Source: Bacteroidales bacterium (GTDB lineage: Bacteria > Bacteroidota > Bacteroidia > Bacteroidales > Marinilabiliaceae). From it: a DNA stretch of 43,530 nt. The stretch is from contig CAAFWU010000031.1 in assembly GCA_900766825.1 (NCBI GenBank), forward strand, positions 1 to 43,530, read 5' to 3'. Numbering within the stretch: position 1 is the stretch's first letter; every line of letters begins with the position of its first letter. A program made the translations under genes and the position numbers. Shown piece by piece: positions 17,508 through 25,458 of this stretch. The notes beneath the pieces are model-generated. The model was not told where the DNA came from. It worked only from the letters and a program-made list of their open reading frames with translations, and made no database searches.

Positions 17508-18470
17508 TTACTTTTGCTCCAGATCTGCCTCAGCTTTTGCCATACGCCTAAAAATCTGCGCAGCAACACTTCCCGAAAAGTTATGCCAAACGGAAAAGAG
17601 TGCCCCAGGCACAGCCGCCATAGGAAACATTGCAAAGTGTGACGTTGCCAGCGATGTTGCCAATCCAGAGTTTTGCATCCCAACCTCAATGGCAATGGCC
17701 GAACGTTGTCCGTTCGAACTGCCTGTCAATGCTGCCAGAGCGTAGCCCAATGCCAACCCCAACACATTGTGGAGCATCACCACAAAGGCCACTATCAGAC
17801 TGCAAGAGAGTATGCTCTCTGAGTTGTGAGCCACAATGATTCCTATAATAAAGGCTATGGCAAGCGAAGAGACCATAGGCAAAAGAGGTTCGACCCTACG
17901 AGTGACCATGCCAAAATAGCGACGCACAACCAGCCCCAACACAATTGGGAGGATAACCACACAAACAATGCTTTGGAACATTCCCAGAACATCGACCTCA
18001 ACACTCTGTCCCGCCAGCAACCATACCAAACAAGGCGTGAGCACTGGAGCCAAAAGCGTAGAGACGCCCGTCATGGCCACACTCAGCGCAATGTCCCCCT
18101 TTGCCAAATAACATATAACATTGCTGGCGGTGCCCCCAGGGCAACATCCAACCAAAACAACGCCCAGTGCAAGCTCTTGAGGCAGAGCCAAAACACGGCA
18201 CAAGACCCAAGCCAAGAGTGGCATAATAACAAACTGAGCCAACTCGCCCACCACAATTGCCTTAGGATGCCGCACAACAGGACCGAAGTCCTCGGCCCGA
18301 AGCGTAAGCCCCATGCCAAACATAACCACCCCCAGCATAGGCGTTATGACCCACGTGCCAATCCAGCCAAACGAAGCAGGACACAGCAGAGCAACCACCG
18401 TGACCGCCACAACCAACAAAGTGATGTGACCAGCCACCCAGCCAGAAATACTTACAAGACGCCTAAACAT
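17508..18470 (-). CDS. Bile acid:sodium symporter family (SBF/BASS) transporter
   Basis: The 320-residue protein has about nine to ten hydrophobic segments and the family features of SBF transporters: GMGLTLRAEDF, LALGVVLVGCCPGGTASNVICYLAKGD (the conserved CCPGGxxSN crossover) and EVGMQNSGLATSLA. Members carry sodium-coupled organic anions (bile acids, pantoate, pyruvate and others), so the substrate here is unknown. It is an inner membrane protein. It is followed by the 59-residue winged-helix gene. Confidence 0.9.
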   Translation of the reverse strand: MFRRLVSISGWVAGHITLLVVAVTVVALLCPASFGWIGTWVITPMLGVVMFGMGLTLRAEDFGPVVRHPKAIVVGELAQFVIMPLLAWVLCRVLALPQELALGVVLVGCCPGGTASNVICYLAKGDIALSVAMTGVSTLLAPVLTPCLVWLLAGQSVEVDVLGMFQSIVCVVILPIVLGLVVRRYFGMVTRRVEPLLPMVSSLAIAFIIGIIVAHNSESILSCSLIVAFVVMLHNVLGLALGYALAALTGSSNGQRSAIAIEVGMQNSGLATSLATSHFAMFPMAAVPGALFSVWHNFSGSVAAQIFRRMAKAEADLEQK

Positions 18471-18705
18471 ATTTTAGTAAGAAATAGATAATCAGCTTTT
18501 TACTCAACACCCACCTCTATAGATGACTCCCCCACCACATCATACATAGCAGCGAGGAATTGAAAATAATAAAATCTGCCGTCATAATGGTGTTAAAAGC
18601 GAAAAAAGTATCGCACCTTGGTAATAATCCTGACCAACAAGATTCAAATCAAGATCAACAACATCAAATTTTAATCTCTAACAACGTTGTTAACATTAGA
18701 GTATA
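18471..18705. other. AT-rich intergenic DNA with a 14-base palindrome
   Basis: No gene was found. TAACAACGTTGTTA (18679-18692) is a perfect palindrome and could be a dimeric regulator site, upstream of the SBF transporter by about 210 bases. A stretch of imperfect CAAGAT/CAAATC repeats precedes it. Confidence 0.4.
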
Positions 18706-18745
18706 CAAAAAATGCCCCCACAATGCTTCGTAGCAATGTGGGGGC
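18706..18745 (-). terminator. Intrinsic terminator of rng
   Basis: GCCCCCACA (18714-18722) pairs with TGTGGGGGC (18737-18745), with an inner TGC/GCA stem closing a 6-base loop. On the minus strand it is followed by ATTTTTTG. It is about 40 bases past the rng stop. Confidence 0.85.
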
Positions 18746-18781
18746 TTAATATTTTGCGGTTGCTTGGGAGATGTGGAAACT

Positions 18782-20326
18782 CTAGTCAACAATCTTGAAG
18801 TCGACAATACCAAGCGATGCCGAGGGCTGTACAGTCAGCCTAAAGCCAAACCTAAATTTCCAACGCAAGATTCGCGAAGGGAAACCTTTTTTTAGGTAGG
18901 CATAGATAAAGGGATGGCAACGAAGCGTAATCTTTTTATTGCTCTTGCTGGCTTCGGCAGCAATGGCGGCCTCGATTAAATCGGGCACCTGAACAGATGT
19001 TTGAATTTTGCCCGAACCCATGCACGAAGGGCACGTTTCGGTGGTGTCTATTGTCATGACAGGTCTCACACGTTGCCTTGTGATCTGCATGAGTCCGAAC
19101 TTACTTAGTGGCAATATGTTATGCTTGGTCTTATCATTTGCCATGGCTTCCTTCATGCGCTCAAATAGCTTATTTCTATTTTCTGCACTCTGCATGTCGA
19201 TGAAGTCCACAACCACAATGCCTCCCATATCGCGCAACCTTAACTGCCTTGCTATCTCGTCAGCTGCTGCAAGATTGGTTTCGAGAGCATTGTTTTCTTG
19301 ATTCGAAGCAGTCTTGGAACGGTTGCCACTGTTGACGTCGATAACGTTCAGGGCTTCGGTTGTTTCTATGATAAGATAAGCACCGCTCTTGAAGGAGACG
19401 GCCTTGCCACAGGACTGTTTGATTTGTTTTTCTATGTTGAAGTTGTCGAAAATGGGCAACTTACCGTTGTATAGCTTGACAATTCCCACTTTATCAGGGG
19501 CTATCTTGCCGACATATTCTCGGATCTCGTCATAGACCGACTTGTCGTCAACATAGATATTATTGAAGTCTGGACTAAAGAGGTCTCTAATCATGGCCTC
19601 GGCGCGTTCCATTTCGCCCAGCACCATGGATGGTGGACGGCTTTCGCGGACGTGCTTGATGCACTCGTCCCAACGGCGGCTGAGAGACATAAACTCCTCG
19701 GTGAGTTCCTGTTCATCCTGACCCTCCGCAACTGTGCGGATAATCACACCAACCTCTCGGGGCTTAACCTTCTGAATAATCTTCTTAAGCCTATTGCGCT
19801 CTTCGCCAGAGCGAATTTTTTTGCTTACAGAGATTTTTTCAGCAAAAGGCATGAACACCAAATTGCGTCCTGCCAAAGAGATTTCGGAGGTCAGACGTGG
19901 ACCTTTGGTCGAAATTGGTTCTTTGGCCACCTGCACCAGAACTTCTTCTCCAGCCTTAAGCACATCGACTATAGAGCCTTTTTTGTCGAGGTCTTCTTCA
20001 CGTTTTACTCTAGGGATGTCAGAACTGCTGGATCGTTCGATGACCTGCTGCAAGAACTTCTGTTGGGTCTTGAATTGCGGACCCAAATCTAGATAATGAA
20101 GGAAAGCATCCTTTTCGTAACCGACGCTCACGAAGGCAGCATTGAGTCCTTGCATAACCTTGCGGATCTTGCCAATGTATACGTCGCCCACTTCGAACTG
20201 GACGTTTCTCTTCTCCTTGCGCAGTTCCACCAAACGCTTGTCCTCAGTCAGAGCAATGACCATCTCATCGGACGTGACGTTGATGAATAATTCTGCGTTC
20301 ACTTTACCAATATTTTCAAAGAACAT
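18782..20326 (-). CDS. rng: Ribonuclease E/G family (RNase G-like)
   Basis: This 514-residue endoribonuclease has an S1 RNA-binding domain near residues 40-140 (GDVYIGKIRKVMQGLNAAFVSVG). The DNase I-like catalytic domain has metal Asp residues D330 (NVIDVNSG) and D374 (VVVDFIDM). The zinc-link is CPSC at 432-435. It lacks the long scaffold tail of E. coli RNase E, as expected for RNase G-type enzymes. It is involved in RNA turnover and rRNA processing in the cytoplasm. The ATG at 20326 is chosen; a longer frame would need TTG at 20335. Its leader, between it and the bL38-like gene, holds two hairpins. Confidence 0.95.
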   Translation of the reverse strand: MFFENIGKVNAELFINVTSDEMVIALTEDKRLVELRKEKRNVQFEVGDVYIGKIRKVMQGLNAAFVSVGYEKDAFLHYLDLGPQFKTQQKFLQQVIERSSSSDIPRVKREEDLDKKGSIVDVLKAGEEVLVQVAKEPISTKGPRLTSEISLAGRNLVFMPFAEKISVSKKIRSGEERNRLKKIIQKVKPREVGVIIRTVAEGQDEQELTEEFMSLSRRWDECIKHVRESRPPSMVLGEMERAEAMIRDLFSPDFNNIYVDDKSVYDEIREYVGKIAPDKVGIVKLYNGKLPIFDNFNIEKQIKQSCGKAVSFKSGAYLIIETTEALNVIDVNSGNRSKTASNQENNALETNLAAADEIARQLRLRDMGGIVVVDFIDMQSAENRNKLFERMKEAMANDKTKHNILPLSKFGLMQITRQRVRPVMTIDTTETCPSCMGSGKIQTSVQVPDLIEAAIAAEASKSNKKITLRCHPFIYAYLKKGFPSRILRWKFRFGFRLTVQPSASLGIVDFKIVD

Positions 20327-20335
20327 AATAAACAA

Positions 20336-20393
20336 ACAGAAAGCCTTTAACGAGCTTTCTGTCTGTTACTTGCCATCACAAGAAGTGGCAAGT
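20336..20393 (-). promoter_or_regulatory. Paired hairpins in the rng leader
   Basis: ACTTGCCA/TGGCAAGT (20368-20375 with 20386-20393) and ACAGAAAGC/GCTTTCTGT (20336-20344 with 20354-20362) form two successive stems. Both are in the minus-strand transcript directly before the rng start codon. The second is followed by TTTGTTTATT before the ATG. This could be a leaky terminator after the bL38-like gene or a regulatory leader. Confidence 0.55.
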
Positions 20394-20426
20394 TGTGAGG
20401 GGATTAAGTCGTAACAGACGAGCAGT

Positions 20427-20513
20427 CTAGTGCTTATGCCTGTTCTTCCTCAGTCTCTTCTTACGCTTGTGGGTCGCCATCTTATGACGCTTCCTTTTCT
20501 TTCCGCTAGGCAT
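20427..20513 (-). CDS. 28-residue basic protein, probable ribosomal protein bL38
   Basis: A 28-residue product starting MPSGKKRKRHKMATHKRKKR with half of all residues Lys or Arg. This pattern is recalled from Bacteroidota genomes, where a protein of this kind was seen on the large ribosomal subunit and named bL38; I could not run a search to confirm identity. It lies between the HU gene (37 bases upstream) and rng, a conserved grouping for nucleic-acid proteins, and is probably made from the HU transcript. Confidence 0.75.
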   Translation of the reverse strand: MPSGKKRKRHKMATHKRKKRLRKNRHKH

Positions 20514-20549
20514 AGCCTCTCAGTTTAATTTGGTTAGACAATCCGTTTA

Positions 20550-20840
20550 CTACTTAATATGCTCACTCTCCTTAACCTCGGACATGAAAGTCTTGGCAGG
20601 CTTGAAGGAGGGGATGAAATGCTCGGGGATGGTAATAGAGGTGTGCTTCGTGATGTTGCGAGCAGTTTTCTCTGCACGCTTGCGGATTACGAAGCTACCG
20701 AAGCCACGAAGGTATACGTTCTCACCCTTTGTCAGGGACTCCTTAACAACCTCCATGAAAGCCTCTACGGTCATTTGAACAGATGCCTTTTCAACGCCGG
20801 TGCTTTTGGCAATCTCGTTGACGATGTCTGCTTTTGTCAT
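20550..20840 (-). CDS. HU family DNA-binding protein
   Basis: This 96-residue nucleoid protein has the HU/IHF fold. It has an N-terminal helical dimer region (MTKADIVNEIAKSTGVEK), the DNA-contact GFGSFVIRKRAEKTARN segment, and the beta-arm to C-terminal FKPAKTF. It binds and bends DNA as a dimer. It is read from a near-consensus Bacteroidota promoter about 80 bases upstream. The bL38-like and rng genes follow in the same orientation. Confidence 0.96.
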   Translation of the reverse strand: MTKADIVNEIAKSTGVEKASVQMTVEAFMEVVKESLTKGENVYLRGFGSFVIRKRAEKTARNITKHTSITIPEHFIPSFKPAKTFMSEVKESEHIK

Positions 20841-20911
20841 CTCTGTACTTTATCTTAAATTATTTTTTCTGACACTGGCTCGTCGGCATCCTTGAATGCC
20901 TAAAAGCGGTG

Positions 20912-20943
20912 CAAAGATAAGTCCTAACGTTCAATAAAACAAA
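20912..20943 (-). promoter_or_regulatory. HU promoter
   Basis: On the minus strand TTTG (20940-20943) and TATCTTTG (20912-20919) are 20 bases apart, a full match to the Bacteroidota housekeeping promoter. The leader is about 65 bases. Confidence 0.75.
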
Positions 20944-20947
20944 GGTT

Positions 20948-21352
20948 TTAGCTCTTTTTTTCTACACTTTTTGACCCTATTCTATAGCTTGCGTAGAACT
21001 CAAGACCAGCTGTGAGCAGAAGAGGCAATAGCCAATATTTCTTGCAGACCATCATAAGGTAAGCCGCAACGCATATGGCCACTGCACTGAACATTAGTGT
21101 GGCATGCAGTCGTCGGCGCTCCTTTTCATTGTCGTGCATTCGCTCGCTGAGGCGACAAAAGAATATCAACAATCCTCCAGAAAGAGTTGATATCCAACCA
21201 ATTGTATAAAATACACTTTCCTGCGCATGGGTCAATCCAAGGAGTTGCCAAAGGTCGTCAGTTGCGTAAGGAGCCTCTATACTATAGACTACAACGCCCA
21301 CAAGCGTCAGTAGCATGCCTACGAGAGGCACTATTTTAAACCTGTTGTTCAC
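20948..21352 (-). CDS. Four-helix integral membrane protein of unknown function
   Basis: This 134-residue protein has four hydrophobic segments (about residues 7-24, 47-66, 85-103 and 107-124) and a basic loop with Glu/Arg (RLSERMHDNEKERRR). No family could be named. It begins with GTG (21352). It lies between HU and the DivIC-like gene. The HU -33 box sits a few bases past its stop codon. Confidence 0.75.
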   Translation of the reverse strand: MNNRFKIVPLVGMLLTLVGVVVYSIEAPYATDDLWQLLGLTHAQESVFYTIGWISTLSGGLLIFFCRLSERMHDNEKERRRLHATLMFSAVAICVAAYLMMVCKKYWLLPLLLTAGLEFYASYRIGSKSVEKKS

Positions 21353-21494
21353 TGTGGAATATTTTGTTTTTCCTTAGACCTTGCGCTGCCTCTTTTTCGG
21401 TTTAGTAGAGGGATGCCAGAGTGAACCAAATGTTGCAAATAAGGCAAATGCCTAACATCTGGAATGATAGGATTTTGGAATTGGCAAAGAGCAA

Positions 21495-21504
21495 GGGGGG
21501 GGGG
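21495..21504. repeat. G10 homopolymer just after the DivIC-like gene
   Basis: A run of ten G on the plus strand lies 11 bases past the stop of the minus-strand DivIC-like gene. Confidence 0.9.
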
Positions 21505-21514
21505 AGAGATTCAT

Positions 21515-21940
21515 TTACTTGATTATGAAGATGACTTCATCGTCCTTCTTCATAAAATATTTTTCTCGGGCAAATTTTTCGAGTGTTTCACTGTTGGACT
21601 TTAACTCTTTCATTTCGCGCCTATCCTGCTCAATTCCATTTAGGAGACTCTCTTTTTCTTCTGAGAGTTCCTCAATTTTTTGAGAGTAGCGATGGCTTGT
21701 GATGAGGTTATCGTCGTCGATAAAAGTCATCCAAAGCAAAAAGATGAGGACAGACACCACATAGGGGTTGCGCACCAAGGTTGCCAAAGTCTCTCGCAGA
21801 TCTTTGGTGTTGCGCATAAAAGCCTCTTTCAACTCCTTGATGTCGAGTGCTTCGGAACCTACAGGGCTTACAGACTCTCCCTTGGTTTCGGATGTTCTGT
21901 TTTGGCTATTTATGTTGTTTGTGTTATTGTTGGTCTCCAT
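21515..21940 (-). CDS. Septum formation initiator family protein (DivIC/FtsB-like)
   Basis: This 141-residue bitopic protein has an N-terminal cytoplasmic region of low complexity (Asn/Thr rich), one transmembrane helix (VVSVLIFLLWMTFI) and a periplasmic coiled coil (YSQKIEELSEEKESLL...). It ends FAREKYFMKKDDEVIFII, the LAREKYxMKKxxEdvfii signature of the FtsB/DivIC family. In the divisome it pairs with FtsL and FtsQ. The long N-terminal extension is unusual next to E. coli FtsB (about 103 residues). G10 tracts lie on both sides of the gene. Confidence 0.9.
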   Translation of the reverse strand: METNNNTNNINSQNRTSETKGESVSPVGSEALDIKELKEAFMRNTKDLRETLATLVRNPYVVSVLIFLLWMTFIDDDNLITSHRYSQKIEELSEEKESLLNGIEQDRREMKELKSNSETLEKFAREKYFMKKDDEVIFIIK

Positions 21941-21989
21941 TGTTTGTCACTTATGCAAAATGACATCTTCGCAAAAACGCGTGATATAA

Positions 21990-21999
21990 GGGGGGGGGG
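21990..21999. repeat. G10 homopolymer upstream of the DivIC-like gene
   Basis: Ten consecutive G on the plus strand, 49 bases upstream of the DivIC-like start codon, in the promoter/leader interval (21941-22102). Confidence 0.9.
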
Positions 22000-22102
22000 A
22001 ACGTTGTGAACGAAAAACAGATAGGGCAAACTGTTTATGTTATTGAAATTAAGAAAGCGAACCACAGCCACCACTTTGCCCAACTGTTCAGCAAAACCGT
22101 TT

Positions 22103-23077
22103 TTAGTCGAACGTGCGGTTGCTGTTGGTAGAAATTTCGATCATACGCTCGTAGTCATCGGCATCCAAATCCTCTTGAAAGTAGTAGAGCTGAGGGTTGA
22201 CTTTCTGCCCCTTTTTAACCACCTCGTAGTGGAGGTGAGGACCTGTGCTTAGTCCAGTACTACCGACCTCGCCAATCACGTCGCCACGCTTTACTTTCTG
22301 ACCTTTGCGCACATTGAATTTGCTCATGTGAGCGTAGATGGTTTGATAGCCAAAGCCGTGGTTAATCTTGACATGCTTACCGTATCCACTGTAACTCGTA
22401 ACCACATCCTCCACCACGCCATCGCCTGTGGCGTATATTTCTGTACCCACGGGTGCCGAGAAGTCCATACCCTCGTGGAAACGTTTGATTTTATATACTG
22501 GGTGTATGCGCCACCCCCATCCTGAGGCTGTACGTGTAAGGTCTTTGTTGTTTACTGGCATGATGGCTGGCATACACATGAGCATATCGTTGTTGCGATT
22601 GACCAAATCAATAATTTCATCGAACGATTTGCTCTGAACATAGAGCTGACGGGAAACGACGTCGAGTCTTTTTGCCGTAGAGATTATGAGGTCGGAGTTG
22701 GCCATACTCTCCAAATCCTTATACCTGTTGATGCCACCAAAGCCAGCCTTGCGAACCGACACGGGAATGGAGTCGGCCTCGTAGATAACTCGATAGATGT
22801 TCTCGTCGCGAGTATGTATATCGTCCAACACACCTTCCATTTGTTCCAGACGTTTGTTCATTTGTTCGTACTGGGCCAAAAGTTCGTGCTGTTCACGACG
22901 AAGCTGTTTTTCTTTGGGGCTGTCGAAAATGTATAGGTAGAGCGAGAAAAGACAAACGGACACCACTAATCCGAAGGATAAATGGAAAAGAGTCCTCTTG
23001 GCGTAATACTTTACGCCTTTTTTTACCTCTTTATAGCTAAGAGTTTCGGGGTCGTATTTATAATGCTTGTTTTGCAT
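22103..23077 (-). CDS. Membrane-anchored M23 peptidase with coiled coil
   Basis: The 324-residue product has a cytoplasmic N-terminus (KYDPETLSYKEVKK), one transmembrane helix (about 32-50), a coiled coil (about 53-90) and a C-terminal LytM/M23 domain. Metal/catalytic residues are present: H201 and D205 (HEGMDFSAP), H250, and H281/H283 (HLHYEV). It should hydrolyse peptidoglycan cross-link peptides or control such hydrolases at the cell surface. A longer frame begins at 23251, but the ATG at 23077 gives the typical family N-terminus. A neighbour of the DivIC-like gene, it fits a cell-division or envelope group. Confidence 0.92.
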   Translation of the reverse strand: MQNKHYKYDPETLSYKEVKKGVKYYAKRTLFHLSFGLVVSVCLFSLYLYIFDSPKEKQLRREQHELLAQYEQMNKRLEQMEGVLDDIHTRDENIYRVIYEADSIPVSVRKAGFGGINRYKDLESMANSDLIISTAKRLDVVSRQLYVQSKSFDEIIDLVNRNNDMLMCMPAIMPVNNKDLTRTASGWGWRIHPVYKIKRFHEGMDFSAPVGTEIYATGDGVVEDVVTSYSGYGKHVKINHGFGYQTIYAHMSKFNVRKGQKVKRGDVIGEVGSTGLSTGPHLHYEVVKKGQKVNPQLYYFQEDLDADDYERMIEISTNSNRTFD

Positions 23078-23597
23078 ATTGTCCTTTTGTGTGTAATGAC
23101 CAACTATTACTGGGTGCACACCCCACAACAGTTCGGCACTCCATTGTTTGCCTGACTGCACCCAACAGCCTTTGCTTACAATAAAAAAAGTATTGCCGCC
23201 TGATAGGAGTACAAATTTTACGAAGGTGCCGATGGTCTGAAACCCAAACAATGCAGTTGTGACCTACGATTTCATAACATCAGCCTCGAGTAGAAGCCTC
23301 TACCATAACACTCACATCGAGTAAAGTGGCTTAAGCAAATGTGGCAGAGGAGGAAAAAAGAAGCGTTGGTTTTATATATTTTTGACCACGTAGATTGCGA
23401 ATTTAGTTCCTTTTTACCATAAAAGCAAGGTATTTTACTTTTATAAACAAGTCTTTTCTATCCTCATACTCTACGGTGCCTCGATTATTTACACTATCTA
23501 TGCTCCGTGAGATAGAGAGAAATAGTCATAATAAATTGGACTAAATGCCCACCTTTTGCAACCTTCACACACCCTCGGAATAGGCCATGCTCACCTG
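23078..23597. other. 520-base intergenic interval
   Basis: No gene was seen. TGGGTGCA/TGCACCCA (23111-23118 and 23157-23164) form an 8-base stem upstream of the M23 start. GGAATAG/CTATTCC (23577-23583 and 23598-23604) straddle the SGNH stop codon but lack a T-run, so neither is a convincing terminator. Confidence 0.4.
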
Positions 23598-25283
23598 CTA
23601 TTCCACCGCTGTGGCTTCAATGACCAAATCCTCTACAGCAAAACGCTCCAGAAGAGAATTGGGTTGGGTTTGGTCATCGGTGTCATAGATGCAGTTTCCG
23701 AGCGACCAAGGGAATATCCTAATAAGCAATGTTTTGCCAGCCTTTATTCTGCGGAGCATGACATATGAGTCAGAGGTCATGGCTTCGTGAGAGCAGAAAT
23801 GCCTTTCGCCCATGGTGGCACGCTGAAAAAAGTCGTTGCCCAAAGAGCAAGCCATTCGGTAACAGAAACTGCCACTTGTTTTTAGGCTTATCTTGTTGAT
23901 GCGAATGTCCTTGCTGCCAGCCGTTAGACGGATTTGTATGTATCGGTTCGACACCTCGTCAATCTCGGCGGGCCAGAAACCTTCAGTGGGGACAAATGCT
24001 CCATCTTCCTCCTTGAGACCCGATATGGTCGAGAGTTTGACAGATAGGGTATCGTTGCTTACTGGCGAGCGCAGTGTGGGCATTGTCAGACATATATCGT
24101 GCTTCTGCTTTAAGTCTCGTCCTTGCCCCATAAGGGATATGGAGCCACGGCATTTGTTGCCGCAGTCGTTGGACCAGAATTCGATCTTACCCTCGATGTT
24201 GCCTTGAGATGTTGGGGTAAAGAAACAGATTATGTTGGAAGATAGAGCATTATCGATAACCAAAGTGTCTTGCAAAGGGGCACCAAAGGTGTGGGCAATC
24301 TTAAAACCTGGGCTTACCTTGGCATGTATGGTGGCACTGCCCAAGAGATATTTGGGTCGCACAGTACTGAGGTCACAGAGGTCGATGACGTCGAAACTGC
24401 ACCATGCGGTGTCATTAACAAAGGTCTCTCCAAAATCGAATTGGCTTGGGTTGGTGAGAATGGTTGGCCGCCTGATGGTACCACGCCAGAGGTTAAGGGT
24501 GTCGAAGGCTTCGGCTGTGGCCAGAGCAAATATGGCAGCACCTTTTGCCGAGGTATGTGTGTTGTCGGCCTTGACAAATATTTGTTTTTTGGACTCTATG
24601 GGACCATAGGCCTCAACTATTTCGCAGCTCTTGCTGGTGAGGTCCAAAACCCTAACGTTGAATTCGTTGGCCACACTTTGCATGGCGGCTGTGTAGCTTA
24701 GGGTGGTGTCGGAGCAGTCGCACACCTTGTCAGACGAGAGGTTATGTCGACCTTTGGCTGTAATGCAATTGCCACTGAAATAGCGGCGTACGATGGGTTG
24801 AACAAAAATGGGCTCGGCACCTAACTGGCGAGTTTCGGCAACGTAATTGATTAGGTAGTGACGGTAGGTGGACCATGGCGCTGTGCCTCGACCTTGTGGG
24901 TCGTCCTCACCATTGGCTTTCTCGTCGTTGTGGGCAAACTGTATGAAGACAAAGTCACCAGGACGGATCTGTTTTTTCACATTGTTCCAACTACCCTCGT
25001 CGTAGAAACTCTTAGAGCTGCGACCAGGAATGGCATGGTTTATAACCTCAACACCCTGAGGAACAAACTGTTGAAACATCTCGCCCCACCCTCTCACTTG
25101 GGTTGTGCTCTCTTCGTAGTCGGCCATTGTGGAGTCTCCGATGGTGTGAATGCGAACGTTGTTTCTGGAGCATCCACAAAGGGGCATTAGGAGCGCAAGA
25201 GCAATAAAAGAAATGGTTGACCACACTCTCAAGTTCCGTGAGGTCATAGAGGTACTTAGCAAATTTTCTTTACACAGGTTCAT
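23598..25283 (-). CDS. SGNH/GDSL hydrolase lipoprotein (rhamnogalacturonan acetylesterase-like)
   Basis: The 561-residue product has a lipoprotein signal (lipobox LCGC, near residue 38) and an N-terminal SGNH hydrolase domain. The GDST nucleophile is in IHTIGDSTMADY, followed by INHAIPGRSS, IQFAHND and the catalytic Asp/His pair in DNTHTSAKGA. This set is typical of rhamnogalacturonan acetylesterases (family CE12). The second half (from about residue 275) holds beta-rich repeats of unknown role. It may deacetylate pectin at the surface; a pectate lyase is encoded about 2 kb away. An internal ATG at 25247 is an equally good start. Confidence 0.85.
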   Translation of the reverse strand: MNLCKENLLSTSMTSRNLRVWSTISFIALALLMPLCGCSRNNVRIHTIGDSTMADYEESTTQVRGWGEMFQQFVPQGVEVINHAIPGRSSKSFYDEGSWNNVKKQIRPGDFVFIQFAHNDEKANGEDDPQGRGTAPWSTYRHYLINYVAETRQLGAEPIFVQPIVRRYFSGNCITAKGRHNLSSDKVCDCSDTTLSYTAAMQSVANEFNVRVLDLTSKSCEIVEAYGPIESKKQIFVKADNTHTSAKGAAIFALATAEAFDTLNLWRGTIRRPTILTNPSQFDFGETFVNDTAWCSFDVIDLCDLSTVRPKYLLGSATIHAKVSPGFKIAHTFGAPLQDTLVIDNALSSNIICFFTPTSQGNIEGKIEFWSNDCGNKCRGSISLMGQGRDLKQKHDICLTMPTLRSPVSNDTLSVKLSTISGLKEEDGAFVPTEGFWPAEIDEVSNRYIQIRLTAGSKDIRINKISLKTSGSFCYRMACSLGNDFFQRATMGERHFCSHEAMTSDSYVMLRRIKAGKTLLIRIFPWSLGNCIYDTDDQTQPNSLLERFAVEDLVIEATAVE

Positions 25284-25396
25284 TTAGGTCATAGTTGGCT
25301 TTATAGGCTGCTAAATTACTGCAAATAGGAGACTTAAAATATACTATGGTGGTTAATCTGTGTAAAAAAGAAAGCACGAGTTGTAAATACAACAAA

Positions 25397-25426
25397 AGCC
25401 AATGGAGAGTTTAGTCTCCATTGGCT
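25397..25426 (-). terminator. Intrinsic terminator of fabG
   Basis: AGCCAATGGAGA (25397-25408) and TCTCCATTGGCT (25415-25426) are a perfect 12-base stem with a 6-base loop. On the minus strand it is followed by TTTTGTTG. It is about 30 bases past the fabG stop. Confidence 0.88.
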
Positions 25427-25458
25427 ATGCAAAACCTAAAGGTTAGGTCTGAAATCGA

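Noticed and set aside
17826..18491. 221-residue plus-strand frame opposite the SBF transporter
   Set aside because: Composition is extremely Asn/His/Arg rich, as expected of an antisense of a hydrophobic protein; no motif.
23577..23604. Inverted repeat at the SGNH stop codon as a terminator
   Set aside because: No T-run follows on the minus strand, and the stem overlaps coding sequence.
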